5,868 nucleotides of DNA from Bacteriovorax stolpii. Lineage in GTDB: Bacteria > Bdellovibrionota > Bacteriovoracia > Bacteriovoracales > Bacteriovoracaceae. The stretch's first letter is position 1. Each line of letters begins with the position of its first letter. Shown here one piece after another: positions 4,888 through 5,868 of the stretch. Position numbers and translations under genes: made by a program. The notes below the pieces were generated by a model. That model did not search any database and was not told where the DNA came from. It saw nothing but the letters and a program-made list of their open reading frames with translations. Where the stretch lies: the NCBI GenBank assembly GCA_945862475.1, contig CAMAYW010000171.1:1-5868 (forward strand), given 5' to 3'.

Positions 4888-5868
4888 TCATCATTCTCAA
4901 GATCCTCATGTAAATGCACCCAAAGTGCTTTTGCTTGAGGATTTTTTATTCCAAAATAATTCATCATTTCAGTTACAGTGTAATTTTTTAATTCATCCCG
5001 ACTCACTGATAAATGTGAGAGGATCTTCATTTTTGTATCAACTCCCAGTCCCTTCACTTCATCAAGCCAGGTCGACAAAACACGCTTTGATTCAGCTTTA
5101 TGATGAAGTTTTCGTGAAAAACGATGGGCCTCATCTCGCATAGAAACAATTATTTTAAAAAGCGAAGGACACTTCGTTAATATATAGGGGTTACTTCTTC
5201 CTGGAATGATTAATCGTTCTTCCGTTTTTTCGATTTCTTTGGATTTAAAGGAACCCGAGACTTCTCTACTTTTAGCAATTCCAACCACAGGTAAATCGAC
5301 ATTAAGTTCTCTTAAAACAGCACAGACGGTGTTCACCTGCGCCACTCCACCATCAACGACAAAGACGTCTGGAAGATCTCCGTTATCTAAACGACGAGAA
5401 ACGACTTCTCTCATCATCGCAAAATCATTATTTCCTTCAGGTCTTTCTTCAAGATGATAGTAACGATATTTTTTCTTATTTGGTTTGCCCTCTTCAAACA
5501 CTACTTGAGAAGCTGTAGGAGACTTCCCTTGCCAAATCGCTACATCAAAACATTCTAAATTCTTTGGTCTTTCCTTTAAATTTAAAAGTTCCTTTAATTT
5601 ATTAAGTCCAACATAAACGCTATCCGCACTGGCGATTCGCACTCGCTGAGATTCTTCAGCGTGCTTTCTACACATTTGTAAAATTGGTGAGAATTTCTTG
5701 GATGATTGAGATAAAACGTCGAGGTTTCCAATCGTTTGAAGAGCTTCTTTAATATCTTTTACTTCATCCTCTGAAAAATCCATAACCACAATATCAGGAG
5801 TGATGTCATCTGAGTCAGAGTAATATTGCATAATTTTTTGGAGAATTTCTTCATGGAGTTCTTCGATT
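4884..5868 (-). CDS. uvrC: UvrC, excinuclease ABC subunit C (C-terminal part, cut by window edge)
   Basis: The C-terminal half of UvrC, the dual-incision nuclease of nucleotide excision repair, which cuts on both sides of a lesion marked by UvrA and UvrB. The frame stays open to the window edge, so the Met at 5829-5831 is internal and the first incision (GIY-YIG) domain lies outside. Residues below are counted from that Met. The RNase H-like endonuclease domain, which makes the 5' cut, shows its three catalytic positions: Asp96 in C-F-D-V, Asp160 in V-D-G-G and His236 in R-D-E-A-H-R-F. R-Y-Y, M-R-E-V-V-S-R-R and G-I-A-K are also typical. The last 60 residues form the paired helix-hairpin-helix DNA-binding domain (V-K-G-L-G-V-D, then F-G-I-K-N-P). 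About 327 codons are visible of a usual 600 or so. The part seen looks intact. It ends convergently against the zinc-ribbon gene. Confidence 0.97.
   Translation of the reverse strand, partial: IEELHEEILQKIMQYYSDSDDITPDIVVMDFSEDEVKDIKEALQTIGNLDVLSQSSKKFSPILQMCRKHAEESQRVRIASADSVYVGLNKLKELLNLKERPKNLECFDVAIWQGKSPTASQVVFEEGKPNKKKYRYYHLEERPEGNNDFAMMREVVSRRLDNGDLPDVFVVDGGVAQVNTVCAVLRELNVDLPVVGIAKSREVSGSFKSKEIEKTEERLIIPGRSNPYILTKCPSLFKIIVSMRDEAHRFSRKLHHKAESKRVLSTWLDEVKGLGVDTKMKILSHLSVSRDELKNYTVTEMMNYFGIKNPQAKALWVHLHEDLENDD
4893..4947 (+). terminator. Possible terminator of the zinc-ribbon gene, inside the uvrC 3' end
   Basis: ATTCTCAAG (4893-4901) pairs with CTTGAGGAT (4934-4942) in a 9-bp stem with one G-T wobble. 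The 32-base loop holds a second small stem (GCAC 4916-4919 with GTGC 4925-4928). A run of six T follows at 4942-4947. It starts six bases after the zinc-ribbon stop codon, where a terminator is expected. The large loop makes it less certain than the one at 1788. It lies antisense within uvrC coding sequence. Confidence 0.4.

Noticed and set aside
4754..5143. 129-residue open frame on the plus strand
   Set aside because: It overlaps the zinc-ribbon gene in another register and runs antisense through the conserved C-terminal domain of UvrC. It has no ribosome binding site and no recognisable protein features.

Overview
The window looks like chromosomal DNA of a low-GC Gram-negative bacterium. 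The genes are compact, with AT-rich intergenic gaps and GTG/ATG starts behind AGGA/GGAG-type ribosome binding sites. A Gly/Pro/Asn-rich secreted lipoprotein, an AmiC-type periplasmic amidase and a SpoIID-family protein suggest Bdellovibrionota (the Bacteriovorax side rather than high-GC Myxococcota). That placement is inference from gene style; there is no rRNA or marker gene here to prove it. No rRNA, tRNA, CRISPR array, insertion sequence or phage gene was found.

Layout, left to right. Position 1-19 (minus) holds the first six codons of a gene that runs out of the window. Position 70-1020 (minus) is a four-helix inner-membrane protein built from two TM-TM-HAMP-like halves with no effector domain. 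A 155-bp divergent intergenic region follows, with a sigma28-like motif. Position 1176-1763 (plus) is a small lipoprotein closed by a clear hairpin terminator. Positions 4575 to 1811 (minus) form a probable three-gene operon: a cysteine-free, degenerate uracil-DNA-glycosylase-like protein, a SpoIID/LytB-family glycan-cleaving protein, and an N-acetylmuramoyl-L-alanine amidase that starts one base after the SpoIID stop codon. Position 4678-4887 (plus) is a 69-residue zinc-ribbon protein. Its stop codon overlaps the stop codon of the convergent gene uvrC (4884-5868, minus), whose 5' part lies outside the window.

How the genes fit together. The amidase strips stem peptides from peptidoglycan, and SpoIID-family enzymes cleave the peptide-free (denuded) glycan strands that result. 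The tightly coupled pair is therefore a plausible two-step peptidoglycan-processing module, used in cell separation or, if the organism is a predator, in wall remodelling. The amidase appears to carry the AmiA/B/C-type regulatory helix insertion, which would make it dependent on an activator. The UDG-like protein upstream keeps the family-4 fold signature at its C-terminus but has lost the iron-sulphur cysteines and the first catalytic motif. UvrC is the only clear housekeeping gene.

The most interesting items are the coupled amidase-SpoIID pair, the degenerate UDG-like protein that leads its operon, the duplicated HAMP membrane protein, and the sigma28-like motif in front of the lipoprotein. 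None of these amounts to a demonstrably new system from sequence alone.
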